Assembly (NCBI GenBank): GCA_964406445.1
Contig: CAYORU010000012.1
Span: 1-64,000, forward strand
DNA: 64,000 bases
DNA from: SG8-30 sp964406445
GTDB lineage: Bacteria; Pseudomonadota; Gammaproteobacteria; Steroidobacterales; Steroidobacteraceae
Direction: 5' to 3'
Shown: positions 25,447 to 36,359 of the stretch, piece by piece
How the letters are laid out: every line of letters starts with the position of its first letter
Numbering within the stretch: the first letter of the stretch is position 1
Position numbers and translations under genes: made by a program
Notes under the pieces: model-generated
What the model saw: only the letters and a program-made list of their open reading frames with translations
Told to the model about the DNA's origin: nothing
Databases searched by the model: none

Positions 25447-25502
25447 TCGTGTAGACTACCGGCCCGCGGCGCCGGCGTGCCCGGCACGCGGCAGGAACTT
25501 CC

Positions 25503-25594
25503 GGAGAGGTACCGAAGCGGTCACAACGGCACCGACTCGAAATCGGTTGGGGGCATTGCGCCCCACGTGGGTTCGAATCCCACCCTCTCCGCCA
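25503..25594 (+). tRNA. tRNA-Ser (anticodon CGA)
   Basis: Acceptor arms GGAGAGG (25503-25509) and CCTCTCC (25584-25590) pair fully. The anticodon stem CCGA(C)/TCGG encloses loop CTCGAAA with anticodon CGA, reading UCG. A long variable arm (TGGGGGCATTGCGCCCCA) and the GTTCGAATC T-loop confirm a class II serine tRNA. G discriminator, and CCA is encoded. Confidence 0.96.
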
Positions 25595-25636
25595 TCCTGA
25601 CCCGGCCGGCGCACCCGATGCGGGTGCCGCAGCGCC

Positions 25637-26794
25637 TCACGTCGAATCATCGTCCCGCGACGAGGCCCGCATTCCTCCGGACGTCAGGGCCTGATACGCC
25701 CGCGCGAACTCCTCCACGAAGGCCGGCGGCAAGCCGGACTCGCCGCGCGTGATCGCGGCCTTGTGCATTTCCCGGTACCGAGCCCAGTAGCGCGCCATCG
25801 TCTCGACGTTCGCCGGTCCCCGAGCGCCGCGACCGAACTGCGACTCGAGCTCGTCGGGGTCGAGGCGCTCGAGCAACGCGGGAATGGCCTCGCGCAGCGC
25901 GACCAGCACCGCCTGCTGGTGGTGCCTGGCCTTGGCGAACTGCCCGCGTACCTCGTCCACCGCCCGCACCGCGTCCGGCCCGCTGCCGGTCAGCAGGCGC
26001 GATAGGGCCTCTTCCACCGCGCTCAGCTGCAGGAGCGGGCTGGTCGCGTCGCGCTGCCGTCCGCTGGTGATGCCGACTTCCGCCGAGAACTCGGCGCGCG
26101 CGCGCGACAGGTCCATCAGGCCCAGCATGGTCTCCCTGAGCGCCTGCCCGGCCTCCTGCAGCAGCTGCGTCCGTCCCTCCGCCGGCAGCGACACCGGGTC
26201 GATGCCCGCGCCGCGACAGAAGGCGACGATGCCGGGCCACAGCTCCCGCTCGTCGGCGCCACCCTTGCGCGTGGCGGCTGGCTTGTCCTGGGCCGGCTTC
26301 TCCGGTCGCCTCGCCGCCCGCTTGCCGGGCGGCGCGCCGGCACGGGCGGGATCCCGGGCGGCCGGCGCCGCGCTCGCGTTGAGCAGGCCGGGGAGGTCGA
26401 TGTCGATGTCGAGGGAATTGTCGAAGGCGGTCTCGGTCAGGCTGAATTCCTGCTCGGCCGGGAAGTCGTTGCCCGTCGTCAGCTCGACAACGATCTCGTA
26501 GGGGCCGATGCGGACCCGGTCGCTGTCCGCCAGCCGCTGCCGGCCGCCGCGGCCGAGCGGGCGCTGGCCGGCGTTGACGAACACCCCGTTGGTGCTCAGG
26601 TCGACGATCCACCACTCGCCGCCGCGATGCTCGATCTCGGCGTGGTGGGCGGAGATGTAGCGCTGCGAGTCGATCAGGACCCAGTCGTTGTCGAGCGCAC
26701 GGCCGATCCTTCCGCCGTTGACGCCGAAGGTCCAGCGATCGAACTCGCCGGCCTCCGCGCCGTTGTCGCTGACGATCCTGAGCTTCAGAGCCAT
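25637..26794 (-). CDS. FHA-domain protein of the TagH/ImpI type (orphan)
   Basis: A 385-residue cytoplasmic protein. Residues 10-105 form an FHA phosphothreonine-binding domain: GRIGRALDNDWVLID, YISAHHAEI, STNGVFVN. A Pro/Ala/Lys-rich linker follows, then a C-terminal helical domain (about 185-380, including RETMLGLMDLSRARAEF and FVEEFARAYQAL) like the one in type VI secretion FHA proteins TagH/ImpI. In T6SS loci it acts downstream of a Thr kinase. No T6SS gene is in this window, so it is an orphan or part of a scattered set. A Ser/Thr kinase is encoded at 41775. Confidence 0.75.
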   Translation of the reverse strand: MALKLRIVSDNGAEAGEFDRWTFGVNGGRIGRALDNDWVLIDSQRYISAHHAEIEHRGGEWWIVDLSTNGVFVNAGQRPLGRGGRQRLADSDRVRIGPYEIVVELTTGNDFPAEQEFSLTETAFDNSLDIDIDLPGLLNASAAPAARDPARAGAPPGKRAARRPEKPAQDKPAATRKGGADERELWPGIVAFCRGAGIDPVSLPAEGRTQLLQEAGQALRETMLGLMDLSRARAEFSAEVGITSGRQRDATSPLLQLSAVEEALSRLLTGSGPDAVRAVDEVRGQFAKARHHQQAVLVALREAIPALLERLDPDELESQFGRGARGPANVETMARYWARYREMHKAAITRGESGLPPAFVEEFARAYQALTSGGMRASSRDDDST

Positions 26795-26888
26795 AGATCC
26801 CGTCGTCTTGCAATACCCCGTGCCGGGGTCGACTCGGCCAGCAGATCGTTTCCGGCGGTGACGCGCACCGCCGGCCGTGCCGGACGCC

Positions 26889-26894
26889 TATAAT
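26889..26894 (+). promoter_or_regulatory. -10 element ahead of the DUF1820 gene
   Basis: A perfect TATAAT lies 38 bases before the DUF1820 ATG in GC-rich surroundings. No good -35 is seen 16-18 bases upstream, so an activator may be needed. Confidence 0.4.
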
Positions 26895-26931
26895 GCCACC
26901 TGCACCATAATCGTCCCACCGGCGCAGCGAG

Positions 26932-27270
26932 ATGGCCGCAAGTCACATTTTCAAGGTGCTCTTCGCCAACCAGGGCAAGGTCTACGAGATCTATGCCCGG
27001 AAAGTGAGCCACGGCGGCCTGTTCGGCTTCGTCGAGGTCGAGGAGCTGGTGTTCGGCGAGCGCAGCTCGGTCGTGGTGGACCCGTCCGAAGAGAAGATCA
27101 AGGCGGAATTCGCGGGGGTCAAGCGCAGCTACCTGCCGATGCACTCGATCCTGCGCATCGACGAGGTCCGCAAGCAGGGCGTGAGCAAGATCACCGCGCT
27201 CGAGGGCGGCGGCAACGTCAGCCAGTTCCCGGTGGTGCTGCCCGGCGGCGACCCCGGGCCGCGTCGCTGA
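26932..27270 (+). CDS. DUF1820 family protein
   Basis: A 112-residue protein with the DUF1820 pattern: FKVLFANQGKVYEIYARKV, SHGGLFGFVEVEELVFGE, VVVDPSEEKIKAEFAGVKRS and YLPMHSILRIDEV. It is soluble, with no signal peptide. The family is common in Gammaproteobacteria and of unknown function; the short beta-rich fold suggests a small binding or regulatory protein. It lies 22 bases before purL on the same strand and may share its transcript. Confidence 0.85.
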   Translation: MAASHIFKVLFANQGKVYEIYARKVSHGGLFGFVEVEELVFGERSSVVVDPSEEKIKAEFAGVKRSYLPMHSILRIDEVRKQGVSKITALEGGGNVSQFPVVLPGGDPGPRR

Positions 27271-27292
27271 GCGGCGTCCGGCCCGCCTGCCG

Positions 27293-30200
27293 ATGCTCCG
27301 CCTGGACGGTCCGCCGGCGCTCTCGCCGTTCCGTCTCGACAAGCTGCTCGCGGCGCTCAGTGCCCGGGAGCCGCGGGTGCGCGGGCTCGGCGCGCGCTTC
27401 GTGCACTTCGTGGACGCCACGCGGCTGCTCGAGGCCGGCGAACTCGAGCTGCTGCGGAAGCTGCTGACCTACGGGCCGCGACGGGCGGCGACCGCGGAAT
27501 CGGGCCGGCCGCTGCTCGTGGTGCCGCGACCCGGCACCGTGTCCCCGTGGTCGACCAAGGCCACCGACATCGCCCACGTCTGCGGCCTCGCGGCGGTCCG
27601 GCGCGTCGAGCGCGGCATCGAGTATCGCCTGCAGGCCGACGGGCTCGACGACGCGGCGCTGCGCGCGCTGTCCGGCCTGCTGTTCGACCGCATGACCGAG
27701 GCGGTGCTGCTCGACGGCGCGGAGGCTTCGCGGCTGTTCGAGGCCCACCCGCCGCGGCCGCTGACCCATGTCCCGCGCGGCGCGGATGCCGTCGCGGCGA
27801 TCGCGCGGGCCGACCGCGACATGGGCCTCGCGCTGTCGGCCGACGAGATCGACTATCTCGCCGATGCCTATGGCCGCCTCGGCCGCGACCCGACCGACGT
27901 CGAACTCATGATGTTCGCCCAGGCGAACAGCGAGCATTGCCGGCACAAGATCTTCAACGCCGACTGGATCGTCGACGGCGAGCGCCAGCCGAAGTCGCTG
28001 TTCGCGATGATCCGCAATACCCACGCGAAGAGCCCGCGCGGCGTGCTGTCGGCCTACAAGGACAACGCGGCGGTCATCGAAGGCCCGCGCGGCGCGCGGC
28101 TGATGCCCGACCCGGCGAGCGGCGAGTACCGCTGGGTCGAGGAGCCGATCGACATCCTGATGAAGGTTGAGACGCACAACCACCCGACAGCTATCTCGCC
28201 GTTCCCGGGCGCCGCCACCGGCTCGGGCGGCGAGATCCGCGACGAGGGCGCGACCGGCCGCGGCGCGAAGCCGAAGGCGGGGCTGGTCGGCTTCAGCGTG
28301 TCGAACCTGCGCATTCCCGGCCACGAGCGCCCCTGGGAACGGGACCACGGCCGCTCGCCGCGCATCGCCTCCGCGCTCGAGATCATGCTCGAGGGCCCGA
28401 TCGGCGCCGCCGCCTTCAACAACGAGTTCGGCCGGCCCAACATCTGCGGCTACTTCCGCAGCTACGAGCAGCGCGTGGCCGGCGACGACGAGGACGTCGT
28501 GCGCGGCTACCACAAGCCGATCATGATCGCCGGCGGGCTCGGCAACGTGCGGCGCCAGCACGTCGAGAAGTCCGAGGTTCCGCCCGGAGCGCACCTCGTG
28601 GTGCTCGGCGGGCCGGCGATGCTGATCGGGCTCGGCGGGGGCGCGGCCTCGTCGGTCGGCAGCGGCGCGAGCTCGGCCGACCTCGACTTCGCCTCGGTGC
28701 AGCGCGGCAATCCCGAGATGCAGCGCCGCGCCCAGGAAGTGATCGACCGCTGCTGGGCGCTCGGCGAGGCGAACCCGGTCCTGCTCATCCACGACGTGGG
28801 CGCCGGCGGGCTGTCGAACGCCGTGCCCGAGGCGGTGGCGCACAGCCACCGCGGCGGCGAGGTGGACCTGCGCGCGGTGCCGAGCGACGAGCCGGGCATG
28901 TCGCCGCTCGAGATCTGGTGCAACGAGGCGCAGGAGCGCTACGTGCTGGTGATCGAGCAAGGCGGCCTGGAGCGCTTCGCGGCGCTGTGCCGCCGCGAGC
29001 GCTGTCCCTGGGCGGCGATCGGCCGGATCACCGACGACGGCATCCTGCGGGTGAGCGATCCGCTGCTCGGCAGCAAGCCGGTGGACCTGCCGATCGACGT
29101 CCTGCTCGGCAAGCCGCCGAAGATGCTGCGCGACGTGCGCCGCCGCCGGGCGGCGGGCGACGGCTTCGATGCGGCGGACGTCGAGCCGCGCGAGGCGCTC
29201 GGCCGTCTCCTGCGCCTGCCGGCGGTGGCCGACAAGACTTTCCTGGTCACCATCGGCGACCGGACGGTGGGCGGGTTGGTCAGCCGCGACCAGATGGTCG
29301 GCCCGTGGCAGGTCCCGGTGGCCGACGTCGCCGTCACGCTGTCGGGATTCCGCGGCCGCACGGGGGAGGCGATGGCGATGGGCGAGCGTACGCCGCTCGC
29401 CGTGCTCGACGCGCCCGCCTCCGGGCGAATGGCGATCGGCGAGGCGATCACCAACATCGCCGCCGCCGACGTGGCCGGACTCGGCGACGTGCGCCTGTCC
29501 GCCAACTGGATGGCCGCCTGCGGCCAGCCCGGCGAGGACGCGGCGCTCTACGACACGGTGCGCGCGGTCGGCGAGGAGCTCTGCCCGGCGCTCGGCATTG
29601 CGATCCCGGTGGGCAAGGACTCGCTGTCCATGCGCTCGGGCTGGAACGAAGGCGGCGTCGAGCGGGCGGTGACGGCCCCGGTGTCGCTGATCGTCTCGGC
29701 CTTCGCGCCGGTCGTGGACGTGCGCCGCACGCTCACGCCCGAGCTCGCCCGCGAGCCTGGCCCGACGGTGCTGCTGCTCCTTGACCTCGGCGCCGGGCGC
29801 GACCGGCTCGGCGGCTCCGGCCTCGCGCAGGTCTATGGCCGGCTCGGCGACGAGACGCCGGACCTCGACGACCCGGCGCGGCTGCGCGGGCTGTTCGCGG
29901 CCGTGCGCGAGCTCGCCCGCGGTGGCCGGCTGCTCGCGTACCACGACCGCTCCGACGGCGGGCTGGCCATCGCCGCGCTCGAGATGGCCTTCGCCGCGCG
30001 GCTCGGCGTCGAGCTCGATCTCGGCGACGCCGCGCGGCCGGTCGCCGCGCTCTACGGAGAGGAACTCGGCGCGCTGCTGCAGGTCCGCGAGCCGGACCTG
30101 CCGGCGGCGCTCGAGGCCTGCCGGCGCCACGGCCTCGGCGGGATGGCGCGCGTGGTGGGCCGGGTGATGCCCGATGCCCGCTTCACGGTGCGCCACCGCG

Positions 30201-31174
30201 GCGCCGTCCTCATCGACGAGCCGCTCTTCGCGCTGCGCGAGGCGTGGTCGGAGACCAGCTGGCAGATGCAGCGGCTGCGCGACCATCCGGATTGCGCCGA
30301 CGAGGAGCAGGCGGCGCGGCTCGAGCCGGACGACCCCGGCCTGTCCTGGCGGCTCGGCTTCGACCCGGACGAGGACGTCGCGGCGCCCTTCATCGCCACC
30401 GGCCGGCGGCCGCGCGTCGGCGTGCTGCGCGAGCAGGGCGTGAACAGCCAGATGGAGATGGCCGCGGCGCTCGACCGGGCCGGCTTCCAGCCCGTCGACG
30501 TGCACATGACCGACCTGATCTCGGGCGCGCTCGACCTCGGCAGTTTCGACGGCCTCGTCGCCTGCGGAGGGTTCAGCTACGGCGACGTGCTGGGCGCGGG
30601 CGAGGGCTGGGCCAAGTCGATTCTCTACAATCCGCGGGCGCGCGAGGCCTTCGCGGCCTGGTTCGCGCGGCCGGACACGTTCACGCTCGGCGTCTGCAAC
30701 GGCTGCCAGATGCTGTCGGCGCTGAAGGAGCTGGTTCCCGGCGCCGCAGCCTGGCCGCGCTTCGTGCGCAACCGTTCCGAGCAGTTCGAGGCACGCCTGT
30801 CCCTGGTGGAGGTCTGCGAGTCGCCCTCGCTGTTCCTCGCGGGCATGGCCGGCTCGAGGATGCCGATCGCGGTATCGCACGGCGAGGGCCGGGCGGAGTT
30901 TCCCGACGCGGCCGCGCTTGCCGCCGCCGCGCCGCTCACCGTGCTGCGCTACGTCGACAACCGCGGCCGCGTCGCGTCGCGCTACCCGGCCAATCCGAAC
31001 GGCTCACCGGAGGGAATCGCCGGGCTCACCACCGCGGACGGCCGCGTGACGATCACCATGCCGCATCCCGAGCGTGTGCACCTGACCGCGCAGAACTCAT
31101 GGCACCCGGCCGGGGCGGGCGAGGTCAGCGGCTGGATGCGCCTGTTCCAGAACGCCCGGCGCCACCTCGGCTGA
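27293..31174 (+). CDS. purL: Phosphoribosylformylglycinamidine synthase
   Basis: Catalyses the ATP- and glutamine-dependent conversion of FGAR to FGAM, step four of purine synthesis. The 1293 residues match the single-chain proteobacterial form. The synthase half has MMFAQANSEHCRHKIFNADW, VETHNHPTAISPFPGAATGS and the glycine-rich LIGLGGGAASSVGSG. The C-terminal class I amidotransferase domain has GVLREQGVNSQMEM, the nucleophile Cys1135 in GVCNGCQM and PHPERV at the end. No defect seen. Convergent with the next gene, 17 bases apart. Confidence 0.97.
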   Translation: MLRLDGPPALSPFRLDKLLAALSAREPRVRGLGARFVHFVDATRLLEAGELELLRKLLTYGPRRAATAESGRPLLVVPRPGTVSPWSTKATDIAHVCGLAAVRRVERGIEYRLQADGLDDAALRALSGLLFDRMTEAVLLDGAEASRLFEAHPPRPLTHVPRGADAVAAIARADRDMGLALSADEIDYLADAYGRLGRDPTDVELMMFAQANSEHCRHKIFNADWIVDGERQPKSLFAMIRNTHAKSPRGVLSAYKDNAAVIEGPRGARLMPDPASGEYRWVEEPIDILMKVETHNHPTAISPFPGAATGSGGEIRDEGATGRGAKPKAGLVGFSVSNLRIPGHERPWERDHGRSPRIASALEIMLEGPIGAAAFNNEFGRPNICGYFRSYEQRVAGDDEDVVRGYHKPIMIAGGLGNVRRQHVEKSEVPPGAHLVVLGGPAMLIGLGGGAASSVGSGASSADLDFASVQRGNPEMQRRAQEVIDRCWALGEANPVLLIHDVGAGGLSNAVPEAVAHSHRGGEVDLRAVPSDEPGMSPLEIWCNEAQERYVLVIEQGGLERFAALCRRERCPWAAIGRITDDGILRVSDPLLGSKPVDLPIDVLLGKPPKMLRDVRRRRAAGDGFDAADVEPREALGRLLRLPAVADKTFLVTIGDRTVGGLVSRDQMVGPWQVPVADVAVTLSGFRGRTGEAMAMGERTPLAVLDAPASGRMAIGEAITNIAAADVAGLGDVRLSANWMAACGQPGEDAALYDTVRAVGEELCPALGIAIPVGKDSLSMRSGWNEGGVERAVTAPVSLIVSAFAPVVDVRRTLTPELAREPGPTVLLLLDLGAGRDRLGGSGLAQVYGRLGDETPDLDDPARLRGLFAAVRELARGGRLLAYHDRSDGGLAIAALEMAFAARLGVELDLGDAARPVAALYGEELGALLQVREPDLPAALEACRRHGLGGMARVVGRVMPDARFTVRHRGAVLIDEPLFALREAWSETSWQMQRLRDHPDCADEEQAARLEPDDPGLSWRLGFDPDEDVAAPFIATGRRPRVGVLREQGVNSQMEMAAALDRAGFQPVDVHMTDLISGALDLGSFDGLVACGGFSYGDVLGAGEGWAKSILYNPRAREAFAAWFARPDTFTLGVCNGCQMLSALKELVPGAAAWPRFVRNRSEQFEARLSLVEVCESPSLFLAGMAGSRMPIAVSHGEGRAEFPDAAALAAAAPLTVLRYVDNRGRVASRYPANPNGSPEGIAGLTTADGRVTITMPHPERVHLTAQNSWHPAGAGEVSGWMRLFQNARRHLG

Positions 31175-31191
31175 ACGCGGCGTCCGGCGGC

Positions 31192-31902
31192 CTAGGAACG
31201 CGCCTTGTCGAGCGGCGTGACCTTGCCTGAGGGGTCGGCGCCGAAGTAACGGCGCACCATCATCGCCTGCTGCAGCTTGCCGCGGCGGACGTAGGCCTCG
31301 TAGAGCAGGTCCTTCATGACCTCGAGCAGCACGCCCGCCTGGCTGCCGTCGAGCGCGGGCAGGTTGGGACGCGGCTCGTCGTCGCTGCCGAAGATGACCT
31401 TCTTGACCGCGAGGAACGTCGGCTCGTCGATCTCGGCCATGCGCCGGACCTTCCCAAGCTCGTCGTAGAGGCGCAGCTTGCCGTCCTCGCCGAGGTCGTC
31501 GAACACCGCCTGCGCGGTGCGCCTGCACATGGCGGCGAAGGCGATGTAGCAGGCGCTCGAGAAGCAGGCGAGCGCCTCCTTGAACAGCGACTCGGTCTCC
31601 TCCGGCAGGTGCGTGAAGCCGAAGCGCTCGCGAGGCCGCTCCAGCTCCACGAAGCTCGGCGAAAGTTCGACGCGGCTGCCGGCGTAGAGCTTGACCTGGA
31701 ACTTGAGGAAGATCGGCGCGTTGCAGGACTCGCAGCGGTAGACGATGCCGACGTGGCTCGGCTTGTGCAGCTGCAGCTCGTCGAAGTTCGGCACCGAGAC
31801 GGGCGTGATGTGCGCGAGGACCTGGCAGTGCGCGCAGTTGAGGGCGAGCCCGCGACCCTGATCGTGGTTCAGCCGGCCGCTCGAATCGATGAAGACGGAC
31901 AT
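31192..31902 (-). CDS. DUF4145-like protein with zinc-finger N-terminus
   Basis: A 236-residue soluble protein. Two CxxC knuckles (CAHC and CESC) separated by about 45 residues form a likely zinc ribbon. The rest is helical and resembles DUF4145 domains (FKEALACFSSACYIAFAAMCRRTAQAVFDD). DUF4145 proteins are seen with restriction and stress loci, but no such partner is here. The ATG at 31902 is preceded by GAGGT; the longer frame to 31956 is not needed. Function unknown. Confidence 0.6.
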   Translation of the reverse strand: MSVFIDSSGRLNHDQGRGLALNCAHCQVLAHITPVSVPNFDELQLHKPSHVGIVYRCESCNAPIFLKFQVKLYAGSRVELSPSFVELERPRERFGFTHLPEETESLFKEALACFSSACYIAFAAMCRRTAQAVFDDLGEDGKLRLYDELGKVRRMAEIDEPTFLAVKKVIFGSDDEPRPNLPALDGSQAGVLLEVMKDLLYEAYVRRGKLQQAMMVRRYFGADPSGKVTPLDKARS

Positions 31903-31978
31903 GGCAAAGACCTCGCCGTTGGGCAAGAGTCTAGCTGGATCAAGGGGATAGGGCAAAATCGGAGGTGAGGCGTGAAAA

Positions 31979-32064
31979 GTGACCGGTGATCGGTGACCAG
32001 TGACCGGCCAAACCGGACCGGTCCTCGCGTCGCGCCTTCCGGCCGGTCACCGGTCACCGGTCAC
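31979..32064 (+). repeat. Heptamer inverted-array element, copy 1
   Basis: Left arm: four 7-bp units GTGACCG, GTGATCG, GTGACCA, GTGACCG (31979-32006). Right arm: three CGGTCAC units (32044-32064). The core between them begins GCCAAACCGGACCGG and ends TTCCGGCC. The arms can pair into a long stem. It lies between the DUF4145-like start and the ettA stop. Confidence 0.9.
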
Positions 32065-32095
32065 CCGTCGCGGCTCGAGGCCTCGTCCTCACCGC

Positions 32096-33763
<1,668 letters not shown>

Positions 33764-33827
33764 TTCCGGCAGTCCGTCTGCGAGGGGGGCGCGGATTATC
33801 CGGCAAAACGGCGACCGGCGCGAATCC

Positions 33828-33983
33828 GTGAGCCGTGAGCCGTGAGCCGCAGAAGGTGACCGGTGATCGGTGATCGGCCAAACCGGGCAGTGCCTCTCCT
33901 CGTGCGTTCTGGCCGGTCACCGGTCACCGGTCACCGGTCACCGATCACTCTTTCCGGCTCACGGCTCACGGCTCACGGCTCAC
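33828..33983 (+). repeat. Heptamer inverted-array element, copy 2 (nested form)
   Basis: The largest copy. Outer arms: three GTGAGCC units (33828-33848) against four GGCTCAC units (33956-33983). Inner arms: GTGACCG, GTGATCG, GTGATCG (33856-33876) against four CGGTCAC and one CGATCAC (33914-33948). The core starts GCCAAACCGGGCAGTGCC and ends GCGTTCTGGCC. It lies between the divergent ettA and deacetylase-family genes. Confidence 0.9.
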
Positions 33984-34045
33984 TATGCTTCCCCCGCCAA
34001 CCGCCCTATTCTTGCCGCTGCCGGCCCCCGCCGGCGGGGGGATCG

Positions 34046-35005
34046 ATGCCGCGAGCGCGCCGGAACACGAGCCTGGTCTGCGGCGAGGAGATCGCCCGCT
34101 ACGGCTTCGGCAGCGGCCATCCCTTCGGGCCCGATCGGCACGACGTCTTCATGCGGGAGATGACGGCCGAGGGGCTGGACCGGTCGGTGACCTCGCTCGA
34201 GCCGCGTCTCGCCTCCCGCGAGGAACTCGAGTGCTTCCACAGCGCGCGTTTCGTCGAACTCGTCCGCGAGCGATCGCAGGCGGGCGAGGGCTACCTCGAC
34301 GCGGGCGACACGCCGGCCTGGCCGGGCGTCTACGAGGCGGCCTCGTACGTGGTCGGGGCGGCGCTGGTCGCGGCCGAGGCCCTGATGGAGAAGCGCAGCC
34401 GGCGGGCCTTCGTGCCGATCGCGGGCCTGCACCACGCCTCGCGCAGCCACGCCGCCGGCTTCTGCGTGTTCAACGACTGCGGCGTCGTCATCGAGGTGCT
34501 GAAGCGCCGCTACGGCCTGCAGCGGATCGCCTACGTCGACATCGACGCGCACCACGGCGACGGCGTGTTCTACGCCTTCGAGGACGACCCCGCGGTCGTG
34601 TTCGCCGACATGCACGAGGACGGACGGTTCCTCTATCCAGGCACCGGCGCCGCCGGCGAGGTGGGCGTCGGCGCGGCCCGTGGCACCAAGCTCAACCTGC
34701 CGCTCATGCCCGGCGCGGGCGACGAGGAGTTCCACGCCGCGTGGTTGCAGATCGAGCAGCATCTCGAGAGCCACCGGCCCGAGTTCATCCTCTTCCAGTG
34801 CGGTGCGGACAGCCTGAAGGGCGACCCGATCACCCACCTGCAGTTCTCCGAGGAAGCGCATGCCCACGCGGCCGCGCGCCTCGTGGCGATCGCCGAGAGT
34901 CACTCCGAGGGGCGGATCCTCGGCGTCGGCGGCGGCGGCTACAACCGCCGCAATCTCGCCCGTGCCTGGACGCGCGTGGTCAAGGCCTTCGTCGAGGCGG
35001 GTTGA
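34046..35005 (+). CDS. Histone deacetylase family protein (AcuC/HDAC-like)
   Basis: A 319-residue zinc amidohydrolase that probably removes acetyl or similar groups from lysine or polyamine substrates. The family site is visible: GLHHASRSHAAGFCVFND (His pair), YVDIDAHHGDGV (zinc Asp and His), HEDGRFLYPGTG, CGADSLKGDP and LGVGGGGYN near the end. The ATG at 34046 follows a G-rich site at 34035-34041; longer in-frame starts would run into repeat copy 2. The nearest named relative may be acetoin utilization protein AcuC, but the true substrate cannot be told. Confidence 0.85.
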   Translation: MPRARRNTSLVCGEEIARYGFGSGHPFGPDRHDVFMREMTAEGLDRSVTSLEPRLASREELECFHSARFVELVRERSQAGEGYLDAGDTPAWPGVYEAASYVVGAALVAAEALMEKRSRRAFVPIAGLHHASRSHAAGFCVFNDCGVVIEVLKRRYGLQRIAYVDIDAHHGDGVFYAFEDDPAVVFADMHEDGRFLYPGTGAAGEVGVGAARGTKLNLPLMPGAGDEEFHAAWLQIEQHLESHRPEFILFQCGADSLKGDPITHLQFSEEAHAHAAARLVAIAESHSEGRILGVGGGGYNRRNLARAWTRVVKAFVEAG

Positions 35006-35078
35006 CGGCTGCCGCGGGGCGGCCTGGCTGGGGTAAAATGCCGGATTTCCACGCCCGTCCCACGGAGGCCCAGGCCCC

Positions 35079-36338
35079 ATGTTCGGTCCCGACCTGACCA
35101 TCGACGGCTTCGACCCCGAGCTCGCCGCGGCCATGCAGGCCGAGCGGCGGCGCCAGGAGGAGCACCTCGAGCTGATCGCCTCCGAGAACTACGCGAGCCC
35201 GCGGGTGCTCGAGGCGCAGGGCTCGGTGCTTACCAACAAGTACGCCGAAGGCTACCCGGGCAAGCGCTACTACGGCGGCTGCGAGTTCGTGGACGTCGCG
35301 GAGCGGCTGGCGATCGACCGCGCCAAACAGCTGTTCGGCGCGGCCTACGCCAACGTGCAGCCCCACTCCGGCTCGCAGGCCAACGCGGCCGTGTTCCTCG
35401 CGCTGCTCAAGCCCGGCGACACCCTGCTCGGGATGAGCCTCGACCACGGCGGGCACCTGACCCACGGCGCCAAGGTCAACTTCTCCGGCAAGGTGTTCAA
35501 CGCCGTCCAGTACGGCCTCGACCCCCAGACCGGCGACATCGACTACGCGGGCGTGGAGCGGCTGGCGCGCGAGCACTCGCCGAAGCTGATCATCGCCGGC
35601 TTCTCGGCCTTCTCGCGGGTGGTGGACTGGGCGCGCTTTCGCGCTATCGCCGACGCGGTCGGCGCCTACCTGCTGGTGGACATGGCGCACGTGGCCGGGC
35701 TCGTCGCGGCGGGCATCTACCCGAACCCGGTGCCGCACGCCGACGTCGTCACCACGACCACGCACAAGACGCTGCGTGGCCCGCGCGGCGGGCTGATCCT
35801 CGCGCGACCGAACGAGGAACTGCACAAGAGGTTCAACTCGCTGATCTTCCCCGGGACCCAGGGCGGCCCGCTGATGCACGTCATCGCCGCCAAGGCGGTC
35901 GCGTTCCTCGAGGCCCTGCAGCCGGACTTCGCCGTCTACCAGCGGCAGGTGGTCGAGAACGCCCGCGTGATGGCCGCGGCGCTGCAGGCGCGCGGCTACA
36001 GGATCGTCTCGGGCGGCACCGACAACCACCTGTTCCTGGTCGACCTGATCGGCCGCGAGTACACCGGCAAGGACGCGGACGCGGCGCTCGGGCGCGCGCA
36101 CATCACGGTCAACAAGAACGCGGTCCCGAACGATCCGCGCCCGCCGTTCGTCACGAGCGGCCTGAGGATCGGCACCCCGGCCATCACGACGCGCAGCTTC
36201 GCCGCCGGCGAGGCGCGCCTGGTCGGCGAGCTGATCGCCGACGTGCTGGACCGGATCGGCGAAGAGGCGGCGATCGAGGGCGTGCGCGGCCGGGTGCTCG
36301 AGCTCTGCGGCCGCTTCCCGGTGTACGGGCGGGCGTGA
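35079..36338 (+). CDS. glyA: Serine hydroxymethyltransferase
   Basis: PLP enzyme that converts serine and tetrahydrofolate to glycine and methylene-THF. The 419 residues include LIASENYASPRVLEAQGSVL, NKYAEGYPGKRYYGGCEFVD, the PLP-lysine loop TTTTHKTLRGPRGG and NKNAVPNDPRPPFVTSG. All standard. A TAAAAT at 35034-35039 could be its -10. First gene of a classic gammaproteobacterial run into nrdR and the riboflavin genes. Confidence 0.97.
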   Translation: MFGPDLTIDGFDPELAAAMQAERRRQEEHLELIASENYASPRVLEAQGSVLTNKYAEGYPGKRYYGGCEFVDVAERLAIDRAKQLFGAAYANVQPHSGSQANAAVFLALLKPGDTLLGMSLDHGGHLTHGAKVNFSGKVFNAVQYGLDPQTGDIDYAGVERLAREHSPKLIIAGFSAFSRVVDWARFRAIADAVGAYLLVDMAHVAGLVAAGIYPNPVPHADVVTTTTHKTLRGPRGGLILARPNEELHKRFNSLIFPGTQGGPLMHVIAAKAVAFLEALQPDFAVYQRQVVENARVMAAALQARGYRIVSGGTDNHLFLVDLIGREYTGKDADAALGRAHITVNKNAVPNDPRPPFVTSGLRIGTPAITTRSFAAGEARLVGELIADVLDRIGEEAAIEGVRGRVLELCGRFPVYGRA

Positions 36339-36359
36339 GGCGGCCCGCGGGGCGAGGCC

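Noticed and set aside
27218..30880. Very long open frame antisense to purL (1220 codons)
   Set aside because: A third-position GC artefact: low-complexity Arg/Ala/His-rich translation, no motifs, and purL on the other strand is complete. Similar antisense frames at 7322-9499, 13339-15252 and 34980-36755 were dropped for the same reason.
31979..32064. The GTGA heptamer arrays as a CRISPR array
   Set aside because: Units are 7 bp and contiguous, with no spacers, and no cas genes are present.
33863..34045. Longer N-terminus for the deacetylase-family gene
   Set aside because: It would translate repeat copy 2, and homology begins after the ATG at 34046.
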